From: Podospora pseudoanserina
Lineage: Eukaryota > Ascomycota > Sordariomycetes > Sordariales > Podosporaceae
Direction of reading: 5' to 3'
Assembly (NCBI RefSeq): GCF_035222485.1
Contig: NC_085920.1
Location: 3,596,001-3,660,000 of the forward strand
Length of the DNA stretch: 64,000 nt
Positions 32,281 through 45,004 of this stretch are shown here, piece by piece. Below the pieces are notes generated by a model, which worked only from the letters and a program-made list of their open reading frames with translations, did not search any database and was not told the DNA's origin. The position numbers and the translations under genes were made by a program. Numbering within the stretch: the first letter of the stretch is position 1; every line of letters begins with the position of its first letter.

Positions 32281-35200
32281 CTAAGAAAGCAAATTCCTCA
32301 ACGAAGGACTGGCACTAGCCCCACTCGCCCTCGGCTCCCTGTTCGGAGGCGGTAGGCTCGGCTCTCTCAACGGCGGCGGGCTTTGATGCACATGTCCCCC
32401 CCAGTGCGGCCCCCCCTGCCTCAGATAATTCGGCTGCGGCTGCGGCTCCATCATATGATGCTGCGGTGGCGGCGGACGCATATGCTCGACATGATGACCA
32501 TACCCATTCATCACCGGCGGCGGCTGGTGAGGTCCACTCGTCCTCCTAGGCGGTGATGACCCCCCTCCGTTCAGCCCGACCCCGTTCCTATAAGGCGAGT
32601 GCATTATCCCGTTGTGGGGTGGTGGTCCAGGCGGTGGGCCAATTGTCTGGATCGGTGGTGGACGGAGGTGGTTTGGTGGTGGTGCCAGGGGTGGCATACT
32701 CAGTGGGGGAGGGGTCGGGGCGCGGTGGTGGTTCTCGCGGTGGTGGTTCTCGCGGGGATGGTTGAGTAGAGGTGACATGTTATTTGGGTGGGCAGAGGCT
32801 CGGGGCCATTCGCTGTAGCCCCTGTTTGCTGGGGCGTACTCGGGCGGTGGAGGTTGGACGGGCAGTCCTCTCGGGACGATGGTGGGCGGAAGAGGAGGTG
32901 GTTGCACCGCCTGTGACTGGACGGCTACCGGTGGAGGGATCAGTTGGGGAGCAGTCGGACCTGGTAAAGGAGCTTGTAGCTGCGGTGGTGGCTGAACCAC
33001 GGGCGGAGGACCCGACGCAGAATGCATCGGGGGAGGTGACCAGGTCCTGTAGGAGCTGATACTGGGGTGACGAGGCTCGGTAGGGCCACCGATAGGAACA
33101 ACAGCCGGTGGTGCTTGCGAAGCCTGCCGGACCGGCTCGGGTGGTGGCGTAGGCTCTCTTTTGAGCTGCGGATGAGGATTCGGCTGGCGACCCAACTTCT
33201 TGCACTTGTGACACTGGAAACTGCGTTGTTCCACGAACTTTTGCGCCTCGGAGCCCAAGTTCCCGAAGTACCCGTTGGTGAGCCCGCGTTCCTGTTCCTG
33301 ATTGATCGGGTGCCACTTGGGACTGACATCGGTGGCGCAGGTAAGACAGATCTTGCCGTTCTGTTGCATCGACGGTGCGTCCTCCATTGGCGCATCCCCG
33401 TTGAGAATGTGCGAGATGGAGTTGTTGATCAGAGATGCCCGGCGGTTGACGTGATGCGAAGGCGTGGATGGCGATGTCGAAACCTTGGACGTGACAGCAA
33501 TCTGGTTGGCTTTCTTGGCGCATCCCTTCAGCGCTGTATCGGCCTGTTTGTAGTTCTGGACATACAGCTGCAGAGCAGTCGTCCCGTTTTCCGCCACAAT
33601 GTCGTGCATTCGATAGATAGCCGTCTTGGTAGGCAGGTGCTCCTTGCAATAGACAACCGCCGACATAGTTCCAGCGTCCCCATTGATGCTGACAATATTG
33701 TGCTGATCGCGCCTCGAGCCCTTGACAGGCGTGATGTCAAAACCCAGAGCATAACCTGCCTGGTGAGCACACTCGACGTGGACAGAGGCGCGGCACTGGT
33801 GGCAAGACACACAAGCTCCTCCGTCTCTCTTGCAAGCCTTGCAAATCTCGGCAAACTTCGCCCTCGGGATCGTGGGAATTCCTTCAGCAGGACACAGCGC
33901 CTTTGCGCTACCGAACTTGACCTCCGGTGTCCAGACCGCGCATGTGACGTGCACCCAATTGTTATCGGTCGTGCACTTCAGGGGCTCGCGAGGGTTGACA
34001 GGCCGATTCATCTCCTCCTGCTTCTTGCGGTAAAAGTCGGCCGCTTTTTGCGCATTTTCGCGCTCCATCCTGTCTCTTTCTCTTTCCTTCTCCGTTTTCT
34101 TCTTGTGAGAGATTTTGGGCGGCTCGACAAAGTCATGGTGGGTATACTCATGTGGGCAAAGCACGCACTTGTAGTCCTAGATACACAAGTTAACATCAAT
34201 TGCACCTTTGCAATCAAACCTGAGCAAAACTTACAATAGCGACCTGCGGGTTCTTGTCATTGGCACACATGTCGCATGTCCACTTTCCAGGAGGTCTGTT
34301 GTCCAGCACACCGTAGCAACTCCGGTGAACCGTCAAGCGGCACTCTCTGCAGCACAGATGCTGATTACCCATGGGCTCCATCTCAAGGCAAATAGCACAA
34401 GGCAGCGTCCGCGGCTTGGGCATTTCCGGGACGGGAGGTGGCGGTGGAGGTTGTTTCTCAACCGCCTTCTCCTTCTTCTTGGAGATCGGAGCATTGACCA
34501 CACTACCCGACTCAGAAGCGGTCTGATCAGCATCCTTGTCGGGAATACTCTTGAGCTTCTTGCGAGGCGGTTCCTTATCCGTCGGTTGGGCACTGAAAGA
34601 GCGTGCCGGGCTCGCAGTAGCAGCCGGGTCGGGGGTGCGATATTGAATATTGTTGGCCATCTCCTCAGCCGCCAACAACTCCTTGTAAAGATCCTCGTCC
34701 ACCTTCTTCCGCCATCCGCGACCTCCCGTCTGGGCCACCTTCTTCGCAACCTCTTCAACATCCTCCCACTGGATAGCATAACGTCTCCACAGCTCGGCGC
34801 ATCGTCGGCAGAGCGCCTGGATGCATTGATCCTTCTTGTCCTTGTTAGCGCCACGGCCACCATTCTCGGTGACCGCGGATACAGCAGCAGCCGGCGCTCT
34901 CCGCCACTGGCGAGAGTTTTTGGTGCCGCAAAACTTGCACAGGAAGCCTCTCTTCTTCTCCTTGGCCTTCTCCGTGTCGAACGCCGAGTCATCGTGAACA
35001 TCAGCAACGTCGTCAGCCAGCTTGTTGGCAGCCGCCTCGGCCTTTTTGGCATCTTTCTTGCCCTTACGTCCGGAAAAATTGCCCCAAACTTGCTTGCCGC
35101 GGTCTGTCTTTTTCCAAGTGTAGTAGTATCTGACGACGGTAGCTGGTTTCAACGTCTTGACGTGCTTCATGACGAGATGCAACTCGGAGCCATATTTGGC

Positions 35201-37889
35201 CACGCCCTCTTCGAACTTCTTCTGCTCTGCTGGGGTTAAATCTGGCTCTTTGAAATCTTCTTTCGGCACCTTGGGAAGTGTCCTGAGGGCCTTTTCGGCA
35301 TTGAAATCGAACTTGAAAAGAAGATCTCTCGCCACATCCTGGAGATTGGTGGATTGTTTCGGTACACCAAGCGAGACGGCCATAGATCTGGCGGTGTCCA
35401 TGTAATCATCGATGGCAGCATCAGGCATTTCATTTCCAACCTTGGCCGGCTCCTTCCAGAGGGTGGTGACTGTCTCGTCGCCGCCGCGCTCGATATACCC
35501 TGGCGGAGTGTCTTGAACCCATTTTGGGCGCTTCTCCTTCTCGATCCGCTCAGCTTCCAAGAGAGCCTGCTGTTCCTTGGTGAGCTTGTTGCTGCCCTTG
35601 CCACTTTTCTTGAACTCTAGAGGCTTGACATATTCCACCGGTCTCCCGGGCCAAGGACCCACGACAGCTTGATGTTTCAAACCCAGTCTGGTGCTGGCAC
35701 GGGGAAAGATGCGGTCGTCCAGATCGAGAGCGTCCTCCACCTTGCAATGCATGCCAAAGTAGCGATATGGCCAGAGACTAGCATGGTATATCTGCTCTGC
35801 GGTAGGTGGCTGCCGGGTTTCATCCGAAGCAGGGCTTGTCCGGCTGGTGCGGCCAGTCTGCACACCATCGACACCACCCATCTCCTCGTCCTCATCGTCG
35901 AGGAGCTCATCGTCTTCGCCATCACGACCACCGTCGGCGAGACCAGGAGTGTTGCGACCTTCAAGCCTGCGCTCGTGTGCTCTACTGCAGGCGGCGCAGG
36001 ACCAAGCAAAGCCACGACTGGGTTTCTTGAGCAAGGGGGGTTTGACACAGTTCATGTGGTACGTGTGTTGGCACACGGCACAGTCGACCGAATCGTTGCT
36101 GGTTGATGTGTCAGCATTTCAAGATACTTTGGTACAAGTTATAGCTCCCCACTTTAATCGCTTTTTTGGTGCATGCATGGGGGTGCGGTCCTATTGGGTC
36201 ACGCCAGGGAACCCCATTGGTCCCGCGCCCCGGTGCGAACGAACCACGACCACCTCACACTCTCTCTCACACACACACCCACCCCCCCCGCGCCAAAATG
36301 GAAAATGGGAAAGGCTCGGGGAAAAAGGAAACAAACTTACTTTGCGCAGTACGTAACGCACCGCTTGCACGTCTTGACGGCACTCGTCAACTCCTTGCCG
36401 CGGCCCTGCTCCGTCAGGACGTACTTCCAGTGCTCGTCCAGCACCTTCTTGACATGCTGGGGCACGTTGATGACCTGCTTCGTCGGGATCACCTCGTAGT
36501 TCTTTTGGATGTAGCGATCATAAAGCTTCTCGTACCAGAAACAGTCGGGCGCCCGCTTGTAAGCAGCCAGGTCCTTGATCTCCGCCTTGTGGCGGATCTG
36601 GCACTTGCCGCGGAGTGAGGTCAACGGGCTGATGTCCGAGTGCATCGTGGCAAAGACCAGGCGCGTGTCTTGCACCTTGCGGCCAATGTCCTTTGGTCGG
36701 TAGTACCAATTGACGCGGATTGCGTCTATTGGCAGGCTGGTGTCATTCTTGACGTGCAAGAACTCCATGATGCGGCCGATGTAATAGGGCTCCCCCGGAG
36801 GCTCACAGACCAGGTAGACGTGATCTGCATGTCTGTGTCAGAAGTGAAATATCGTCCAAATTTCCCGGTATCCGACTCACCTTCTTTTTGCAGCACAGTC
36901 CCGTCGTCGGCTATCATCTTGCCGTCCTTTGTCGGCCGCGACTTGCAGTTTTCAAAAGTGAGCATGTTCGTCTCACCGTAGCCAGGCGCGCCAGGAGTCG
37001 CACTTCCGCCATCCATCGAGCGTGATGCCGTCCCCGCGAGTCGCTGATGAACAGCAGCCGCTAGCAATGAGGTCGAAGCTCCATTGGTCCCGGACGGGGT
37101 CTGGCTTCCGCTGGGAGTCGAGGCATCAGCAGCCGGAGCCGCCGCAGAAGTAGCTTTGCGCTTCTTGCCTTTGTGACTGTTTGAGGTCGAATTGCCATTA
37201 GTTTTGTTTGCCGTGTTTGTCGACGTCGTAGATGATGGAGCCGGGTGAGAATCCTTGGTGCCATTTGTGGTGGCCGTGGTTTGCCTGCTCTCATCGGGCA
37301 GAGGCTTTCGTGAAGATGCATTGCCGGAACGCGGGGCTGTTTGGCCTGCATTGGCTGCTGGTGGTGCTTGTGATGATGACGACGATGTCGCACTGGCTTC
37401 TTGTGGTATTGGTGGTTCTAGATGTTGCTGCTTTGATGAAGGGGCTTTCTTTGAGTCGGTGTCCTTTTTGTTGGTGTGCTCAAATAGTTCCATGTCGATG
37501 TCCCTGTCTTCGGCATAATTTGGGCGCGCAGCACCAGTGCGATTTCGAGATCGCGTGCCGTAGGGAGAGGCCTTCTCACCAGCATCTTTGGCGGCGGCCG
37601 AAGCCGAAGACTTCTCCATGGGCTGTGGTGATTCCGATTTTGTGGTGCTCGCCGTGGAGGACGACGAGCGAGATGAATTGGGGAGGTTGCTCATGGTAGG
37701 CGGTGGAGGGTGATCCGTGGATGTGGATGAGACCGGGCCGCCCAAGTTAGTATTAGAGTTGGCGACTGTTGCTCCCGCGCCGTCCTTGGCGGACGAGGAC
37801 GAGGAGGGAGTGGCCGAACTGGTAGAAATTGCAGATTGCGCCTGGTCCTCAGACTGCTGCTGCTGCTTCACACCACTTTTCTGTGCCAT
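32281..37889 (-). CDS. SNT2: BAH/PHD/SANT chromatin reader Snt2
   Basis: Four exons: 37889-36881, 36824-36341, 36098-34235 and 34176-32281; 1750 aa. Order: disordered Ser/Thr/Gln-rich N-terminus (1-335); BAH domain (about 337-480, HVYLVCEPPGEPYYIGRIMEF); first PHD finger spanning the exon 2/3 junction (CKRC, then CAVCQHTYHMNC and WSCAAC); the Snt2-specific WPYRYFGMHCKVEDALD block; a SANT domain (LTPAEQKKFEEGVAKYG); a GATA-like finger (CKFCG, CRRC); a second PHD (CAICLEMEP to CDMC); and an extended PHD completed across the last intron (DYKCVLCPHE). Near the C-terminus lies another CxxC pair set (ICLTCATD, QCHKCKK), then Pro-rich disorder. Yeast Snt2 works with Ecm5 and Rpd3 in stress chromatin responses; S. 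pombe Snt2 is in the Lid2 complex. The 243-nt intron 2 is long for this window. Confidence 0.95.
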
Positions 37890-38836
37890 GGTGGGGAACA
37901 GGTCACCGAAAAGCACAAAAAAAAAAAAAAAAAAAAAGAAAGAAAAAAGTCAAGAGGCGTCAGATTCCAGATACCAGATACCAGAGAAAACTCGCTCCGC
38001 CTAAGTTTCTTGTCGAGCAGTGAAGACGCGGCTGAGGCGGTTGTGGCGGTGATATCGTGGTTGAAAAGGTTTGTTGGAAATGAAGGGCGCCCTGGTCAGT
38101 GTTGCTGTTGATGTCAAAAGGCAGTAGTGGTCGGCGTGAAGAAAGAAGGTGGGTTTGGGTTTGGGTTTTGGGGGGGGGGGTAGGGGCGTGAAGAAGGGCG
38201 CCGACGCCAGATGTCATGGGAGGAAAAAGAAAAGCCAAGAGAGGAGTGACGGCGGGCCGGGTAACGGTCCATAAGATGAGACGGGCAATGAGTGAATCTC
38301 AACAAGCCTGGCTGCGAGCCCCCTGCGTGGAGACACGGAGGAACCGTCGGGGTGGAAAGATGTCTGCCAGACCGTCGGGGGATTGAAATTCGCGATACCT
38401 CGCCGGACGAGCCATATAACAGAGAGAAAAAAGGTCGTCGGCACCGGATCGGGGAGACCAGGGAGCAAGTGTGAGGTCAAGGCCAAATCCAAGTAAATCG
38501 ACAAATGTATGTATGGGGGCTCAGGTCAGGCGCGGCCGTGGGTGAATGGAGGGTGAGTGAGTGGAGTGGCCTGGGGACTATGAGATGGAGTCAAGGGGGG
38601 CCGTGTACTATGCGCGTTGGCCGTGGGCTGTCGTCGGGAAGCTCCTGTGCAGACGTGTGTCTATGGGCAAACGGCTGATGAAGCTAGATGGAGCGCATCT
38701 GGATCGGGGGGAAATCTTGCCAAAGGAAAGGGAAAAAGGAAGGGAGAGGGAGATATGTGGGCAAAGGTAATAATGGAGACCCAGACCCAGTCAAGAAGCG
38801 TCAAATGGGCGTGCGGTGCCGTGGGTGCGTGCAAGG

Positions 38837-38863
38837 AAGGCAAGGCAAGGCAAGGCAAGGCAC
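38837..38863. repeat. (AAGGC)n pentanucleotide repeat
   Basis: About five perfect AAGGC units in the SNT2-BTB intergenic region. Confidence 0.85.
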
Positions 38864-39112
38864 AAGGTACAGGCCGTCTACAATTTGGTACATTTCTGGC
38901 CCCGGCTCTTCGCCATTTCTTTTTCGGTATATACTACCACCGGTGCTATGAGAATAGAGAAATGCCGTGCTTCGGGATAGATTCCGGCGTCACGGATGAG
39001 TTGTGTAGACTACCTACTAATTATCTCTGGCTCGTCGTCCTTCATCGACTCGAGACTGGGTCGTCCAAATGGAGGGCACTGAAGAAGAGGCGACAAGACC
39101 CAAGAGTGACAG

Positions 39113-39553
39113 ATGGACGTGGACGGGCAGCGAAAGCAGAGTGAAGAAGCGGCACCTAGCAAAAAAGAAGGTAGCACACACGGACCAAGCCCACACAATT
39201 GGCAGGCTAACACGCCTCCGGGTGTCGAAGAGGTGTGGGCCGTCGTCGTCTGGCACTGTGAGGTTTGTGGGGCCCACGAGGTAGATATCGCGTACTGCGC
39301 GGCCTGCAGGGATTTGCATTCCCGCATCGTCCACATTTCAACGTCGGCAAAACCACCCATGGCCAGCCACGGCCTGGTACCTGGGCGATACTTTGTGCCC
39401 CAGAACCCCCGAAAACCTCATCAACCTCATCCCAATCGCAATCCCTACGTACAACCACCACCGTCCACTTTTGGCTTCCTGTTGACATATATATTTCTCC
39501 CTTACGGACCGCGCGGGGATGTTGACAAAACCAACCTCATCATTCGACAGTAG
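39113..39553 (+). CDS. Possible small zinc-ribbon protein (candidate gene)
   Basis: An open frame of 146 codons inside the 7.1-kb desert. What supports it is a compact motif at residues 47-65, WHCEVC-x9-CAAC, a CxxC-x9-CxxC arrangement preceded by Trp, like RanBP2-type fingers and the small Trp-Cys fingers common in filamentous fungi. The N-terminal 40 residues are polar and disordered. A TATA-like GTATATAC lies near 38928-38935, about 180 bp upstream. Against it: another ATG at 39069 in a different frame precedes the start, the residues after the finger look random, and the opposite strand is also open. It may be a real small gene, a decayed one, or chance. Confidence 0.27.
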   Translation: MDVDGQRKQSEEAAPSKKEGSTHGPSPHNWQANTPPGVEEVWAVVVWHCEVCGAHEVDIAYCAACRDLHSRIVHISTSAKPPMASHGLVPGRYFVPQNPRKPHQPHPNRNPYVQPPPSTFGFLLTYIFLPYGPRGDVDKTNLIIRQ

Positions 39554-39673
39554 GGTGTGGAGCAAGCACAGCATAGACAGCATAGACAAGTGGAGAGCGA
39601 TGGGAAAGGTTTGGAACCCGAAAGGGATGCTTGGAACACCGGCACTTGTAGTCAGAAAGAATGTTATATGATG

Positions 39674-39693
39674 GGATGGATGGATGGATGGAC
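39674..39693. repeat. (GGAT)n tetranucleotide microsatellite
   Basis: Five GGAT units in the SNT2-BTB intergenic region; the same motif type, on the other strand, as the CCAT run at 3757. Confidence 0.8.
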
Positions 39694-41407
39694 GGAAGTG
39701 ATACCCATCTGTATTTCTTCGGTAGCTTTCACGTAGTGCTGCTGACTGGCTTTCGGTCGCCGTTAGCACAAGAAATGGTAAAAGCTAAGGTAGAAAATCG
39801 AGGGCAAATGCTTCCAGTCGCGCGCCCAGCTGGAACGCTGCCGCTGCTGCTGATGCAGACGGTCGCGCGGGCAGGCAGGGCAGGCAAAATCCCCCGAATG
39901 ATGGGATATCAAAACTAAAAGGGTGGGATCGAGGGATCGAGAAAGAACCGCACCGTGTGTCTAGCGAACATGAAGCTTTTACGCGGGTATTTACCACAAG
40001 AGCCCCAAAAGCGGCCACACTTGCGGTCATTCAGCCAACCCTCTCAACCCCTCGTTCTAGACTCCTCCATCAATCAATGTCCATGACTGTTAGTACTGCC
40101 AGACCTGATGGTTGATGATGGAGGTGGCCATGGAATATTGGCTTATGCAGGTGTCACTTTCATACTAGCCCCAATGTGTGTCCGCCCAACATCCCGCCTT
40201 CTGTCATCAAGCAACCACCATCAACCCCAGATGCCCCTCTTTTTGATCCGTAGTTCAGTCTGTTATAAATGGGTGGCCAGATCTCTTTGTCTCCGCGTTC
40301 AGGTCAAGCTTCTCGTAACCAGGACGGACCCAACTCTTGGACATGTTTGGAAGTGCCACATGTGTGTCGGCGGCGTATCTCATAAGGCTGCGACCGATCG
40401 GATGCTTTGGTTGAGCTGTCCCTGTGCGCCCCTGATGCCTTGAAATATCAGCTGGAGACGGTGGTCCTGAGCAAATCCGAATCCTTTCCGTATCATGGTC
40501 ACGGCCGTTCCATCTGTTGAAGCACGCGCACCGCCTCTTCTCATGGTCGAACCCCTGTCCACGCCAGCCAACGGTTACATTCTGCAACAACCTCACCTTG
40601 CTAGCGATAGCTTGTCTCTGTCCTCACCTGTGGCCATCTGAAGATGATATCGGTGGAATAAAAACCTGCGGTGTCTTTGTTTGCACTGTGAAATGAATCG
40701 ATGGATGCACGTACGTTTTGGGCATCTTGCTTGATGATCGGCGAATGATGTCGACATCCCCGACATCTTGGCGTTCATCAACCCACCTCCGCTCCGCCCG
40801 GTCCGCAAACAAAAAACGCTTCTCCAGACCTCCTCTCATCACCGTCATACAAAACCTCGCGACCGCCCTCGAGGTCTCGCTGGTGGGGTTGGAGGGCTGA
40901 AAAGCAACTGAAAAGAGTCGAGAACACAGCAGCATTTTCGGCCCAACAGCTTGACACGATTTTGTGCAGAGACAGATCGCGAATCGCCAAACCATCTGAT
41001 GTCGACACCAATACCGATTTCCCGAATGGGCGAGATTTGAGCCCAGCCCAGGATCGTTCGTTGGAAACCCCGTTGCCCCACAATTCAAACTTCCTGCCAT
41101 GTGCATGCCGAATTGCAATCGTCTTGTCTCGTGGAGCTCAGCCCAAACAGCTTCATCATCAACAACATGGGATCATAGAAACATCGGCTGTGCGAATTTT
41201 CTTGCTGTTTCAGAGATCAAACTTGGGAAGGGGGGGTGGCTCTCATCTTGGCGGTTGCAGCTGTCCAAAATCCGTTCAAACCGTTCGGGGAGTGGGGGCA
41301 GTCCTATATCACAGCATAATAATATCAGAGTCACCCACCAGAAGGCTGCCATGTGCCTTTGACCGCTCCCTTATCAAAACCCTCTCTATCTTGTTAGCAT
41401 ATCCTTT

Positions 41408-41433
41408 AGCCTGGCTGATGAGCCTGGCTGATG
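41408..41433. repeat. 13-bp tandem duplication AGCCTGGCTGATG
   Basis: Two perfect head-to-tail copies followed by the first bases of a third. Non-coding context. Confidence 0.85.
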
Positions 41434-44400
41434 AGCCTTACTGTTGGCACTGCCGCCGCCGTCCGGTCCCAGATGGTGTTCCCTGCAGACGCCCCCAGGT
41501 CTGAGGTATCACGACAGGTTTCCCGGGCTTCGTCACGGGCGCACGAGGATAGAGTAGCGCACAAGCCTAGGTTACGTGTGTCATACAGCTTGCGAGGTCT
41601 TACTCTCCCCCAGGTCCCAATATGACAGCGCAGGCCCCCTGGCTGACATCAGGAGGCTGTGGCGTCCGGTCTGGTGTCGGCGGGAATATTGTGTCAGCAG
41701 CCCAAAGGTAGAGAGAGATGGTAGATCAAGAATTGTTTCTACAGTGGTCAGTCAGCACAGACGTAAAGCGCGTCCTCGTACACAGCTGGTAATGGTGGTC
41801 TTGTCGAACGTCAACGGAGAGAGATGAGATGAGTGGTCGGGATTTGAGGAATGAGGCTTTCCTCGGCCAGCCCCCAGTGCGACCCCGAACCATCACGCAC
41901 TGTCCTGCTAGTGGCGAACGGGCGACGGGGAGCAATCTTGGCTTCCTTTCTTGCCGGGGGCTACCATCCTAATTAACAACCGAGAGCGGTTGCAAAGGAA
42001 AGGATCAAAATGTCCCGCTGTTGCATGATGACAGAACACCTTCCAAGGCATTGTTAGGTCTTGATCTGTTGCTCTTATTTCTGTGAAGCAAAATGTTTGA
42101 TGTATCCGACAGTTTGTGTTGTCGAAATAGACACCATATCTCTCCTGCCGACCGTCGATCTCTTCTCAACACGACATCAAATCACCTGCCCCCCAGAATG
42201 ATATTCTGCCGCCCTTGCCATGGCTGCAAAGGGGACAGACAGATAGGGAGCGGGGCCACATCTGTGGAGAAGCCCAAATGATGTCTGGCCTTCGACCTCT
42301 TCTTGTGTTGATGCGGTGACCTGCGTGGTCGGACAGCCGATCATCGCGGAGGTCAAATACCGGAAAGCCAGCAACTCGAGATCTTGGGACTATAATTTTT
42401 CAACATCGGGACAGCAAGGGCGCACTGGCTACCTGTATTCACCTAGTGAGTAACCTTGTCGATTCGGCATGGAAAAGCCAGGAGTCAACAAAGGGGATTC
42501 CGTTGTTTGGTGGGTACGAAGGACGGAGTTAGCAGTCCATTTTGTATCCCCTTCCACCCTATCCGCTTCGGCCAGCCATCGGTCTCATTAGGGTTTATCC
42601 CTTGATCTGGATATCACTAGACGAACGAAGCAGCGGTCAGTGCAGACATAAGCTTCAACCGCCAGAATGCAGTGCTCAGTGTTTGGGCTTGGGGCATCAA
42701 TGTGTCGCCTGCTCGTAGGAGTGCTACCTTGGCGCGTGTCCTGGGTCGTCATTGGCGCTTTCGAAGCCGCCGCCTCGCTGTTGTGTGCCCTAACTCCATG
42801 TTCGGGGCCACGGGCGCGAGATAGTAGCACATTTTCGAGCTTATTGTTTTCTGTTACCTTCGGAAGTGTTTCAGGTGGCCAGATCGTAGCTTTTGATGTT
42901 GACAGCTTGATCGGCCGGTCACGTTATGAGGTGAAGATTGCCGTGTCACCTGCGGCGCTGAGGAAACCAAGCCGGATGTGGGGATGGAAAGGAGTCGGGC
43001 ATGGTCCGGAGCTTGATGACGATGGGGTCCCAGGGTTATGTGCCAGGCTGGTGAGAGTAAAGGATCAGACGATTCAAGCTCCCTGCTGTTTCCTGTTGAG
43101 CGACTTGGTGCCGTTGTGTTGTGTCGTCTCCGGCTGCTGCGAGTTCTGTGACAGCTGTTCCTATCTCCCGTCCTCGAAAGGTGGGAGCTGGAGGTCGGTG
43201 GGAGGTCAGCCGGAGGTTTCTGGTACAGGACAAGTGGGGCTTCGACGCCAATTTTCTTTGGGGAGGAGGGCGTTCCCAAGTTCAAGGGACTTGATCCCGA
43301 ATTCTTGGCAAGAGCAGGGGTTAGAGATGGAACCACCCGCCTCCTCAAAATGGTGGGGCTCCTTCCCCTGCTGGATCTTTTTCCGCCCAAACGGCTGGAA
43401 AAAACCGACGTCGAGCGTGACTTCTTCAACAAGGCCAGGCAACAGTGGCCCTGGTGAAATCATCATGACCTTGGAAAAAGGCTTTTGTATCTATCAAATC
43501 ATGAGTAATAAATCTTGCTGTGTTGTTTGAACCACAATTTTGCTGCACTTTCTTGTTATTTGTGCTGTTTGACAGGGGATGACTTGCTTGCATCAACATC
43601 TGGAGTCCCTCTTTCCCCCAGATCGTATTCTTTTTCTAGCATTTTGGGGTCTTGGGTAAGTAGAAACTTTCCATTCTCATCATGATGAACGTGAAAGCTG
43701 ATAGCTACGTACAGAGTTGATGTACCAGTATCCTCTCATGAGATTGGATGAAGCTTGGAACTTACCCTTCAAGAAACAATAACAACGCAACGTCTAAAGT
43801 GTCATTTCGCCGGTATTTGTCTCAACATGGGCATCTTGGGACATGGTCTTTGGAGATGTTAGCTCGGAGACCCAAAAGCTCCAGTTCAAGGTCGCTAGTC
43901 TCATTGTTGCAACAATTCAAATGTCAAGATATAGCGGGATCTGAAATGCCCTGACTACTGAATTCGTTCTAGGCTGGTCCTGAAGGGTCCTAGGGGCTTG
44001 ACAACGACAACAGCAAAAACCCCGCAGTCGCTGTCTGTGCCACACAGAAAAGGAATCGAACGAGAGACATTTCACATGTGCCGTGGTAACACAAGGCCTC
44101 ATCTTCGACTCGAATGACTGGCAAATATGGAGTATGGCGCCCCTATGTCTCACTCGCTGACCATAGAAATCGCGGCAGCTCGAGATCTGGCAATCAGTGA
44201 CACCAAGGAGAGAATACCGTCTCGAGGGACCAAAGGACTGTTGTTTTCTCATCTCGTGGAAAGGATACTTCTGCACGTCTCTTTGCGCCGTGCAGCAGCA
44301 AGGCGTATGCAGCTGGTTGTCGGCCTCTCGGCTGCCCATTCTTCCCCTTGCACGACATGCAGCCAGCCAAACATGTTCTGTGGTTTTTGCCCCGCATCCG

Positions 44401-45004
44401 CAACAGCAGTCAGTGGTCGAGTGGGCACGTTGATGCGTGTCACCGTCCGGTCTGTCGCCTACAACACCACCTCAGGTCAACTGACCAGTCACCTTTTTGT
44501 CTGTCGACCGAGCGGTCACGGCCGGCTTGTACGTGGATATGTGTGTGTTTGACTGAGGCAGAAAGCAGCAAGCTACCCGTCTTCCGGTTCCCGCTTCCCG
44601 TCAGTCTGCCCTCTCTCATCCTTCCATAGCCCCGTATCGGGTGTAAAGACCTTTTGGCATGGCCAATTTTGCCGCTTCCCCTATGACTTGTACATACAGG
44701 CAACCGGTGTGGCTGCCTGAGTGCTGAGTGTGTGCCACACTAGCAGGTAGCTGATGCCTTTTCGGTTGCTTCCCCGTTCTCTTCGGCTCTTATCAGGGCG
44801 GCCCCCGTCCTCTTTGTCTCTGCGTACATCGGACCTCCTTCTTGACCTTACCTTTTCGTTGTCTAGTCAGTTGTTTTCTGTCGACCGGTGATTTTGCTGC
44901 CCGCTACTCCAACATCTCCGACTATACCGTGTGTGTGCAAAGGTGCTGTGCTTTATATCGTCGCATCACGTCAGATCGGACCCCATCACATAGCAATAGG
45001 CACC

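Larger units (their letters stand above)
37890..45004. promoter_or_regulatory. 7.1-kb gene-poor region between divergent SNT2 and BTB genes
   Basis: The longest stretch without a convincing gene. It begins with an A21 tract (37917-37937) 28 bp before the SNT2 start. Composition stays near that of the coding surroundings, so it is not an AT-rich RIP-degraded block. It contains short tandem repeats (38837-38863, 39674-39693, 41408-41433), a small zinc-ribbon-like ORF (39113-39553), a 287-codon ORF with unusual codon use (42667-43530) and TTAGGGTTT at 42588-42596. No transposase, reverse transcriptase or terminal repeats were found. A large cis-regulatory domain, a long leader with unseen introns or non-coding transcripts are the likely alternatives. 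Confidence 0.5.

Noticed and set aside
33067-35239. Long plus-strand open frames (390 and 343 codons) opposite SNT2 exons
   Set aside because: They mirror GC-rich coding exons with clear PHD/SANT domains on the minus strand, have no recognisable domain, and cover both sides of an SNT2 intron without matching splice sites.
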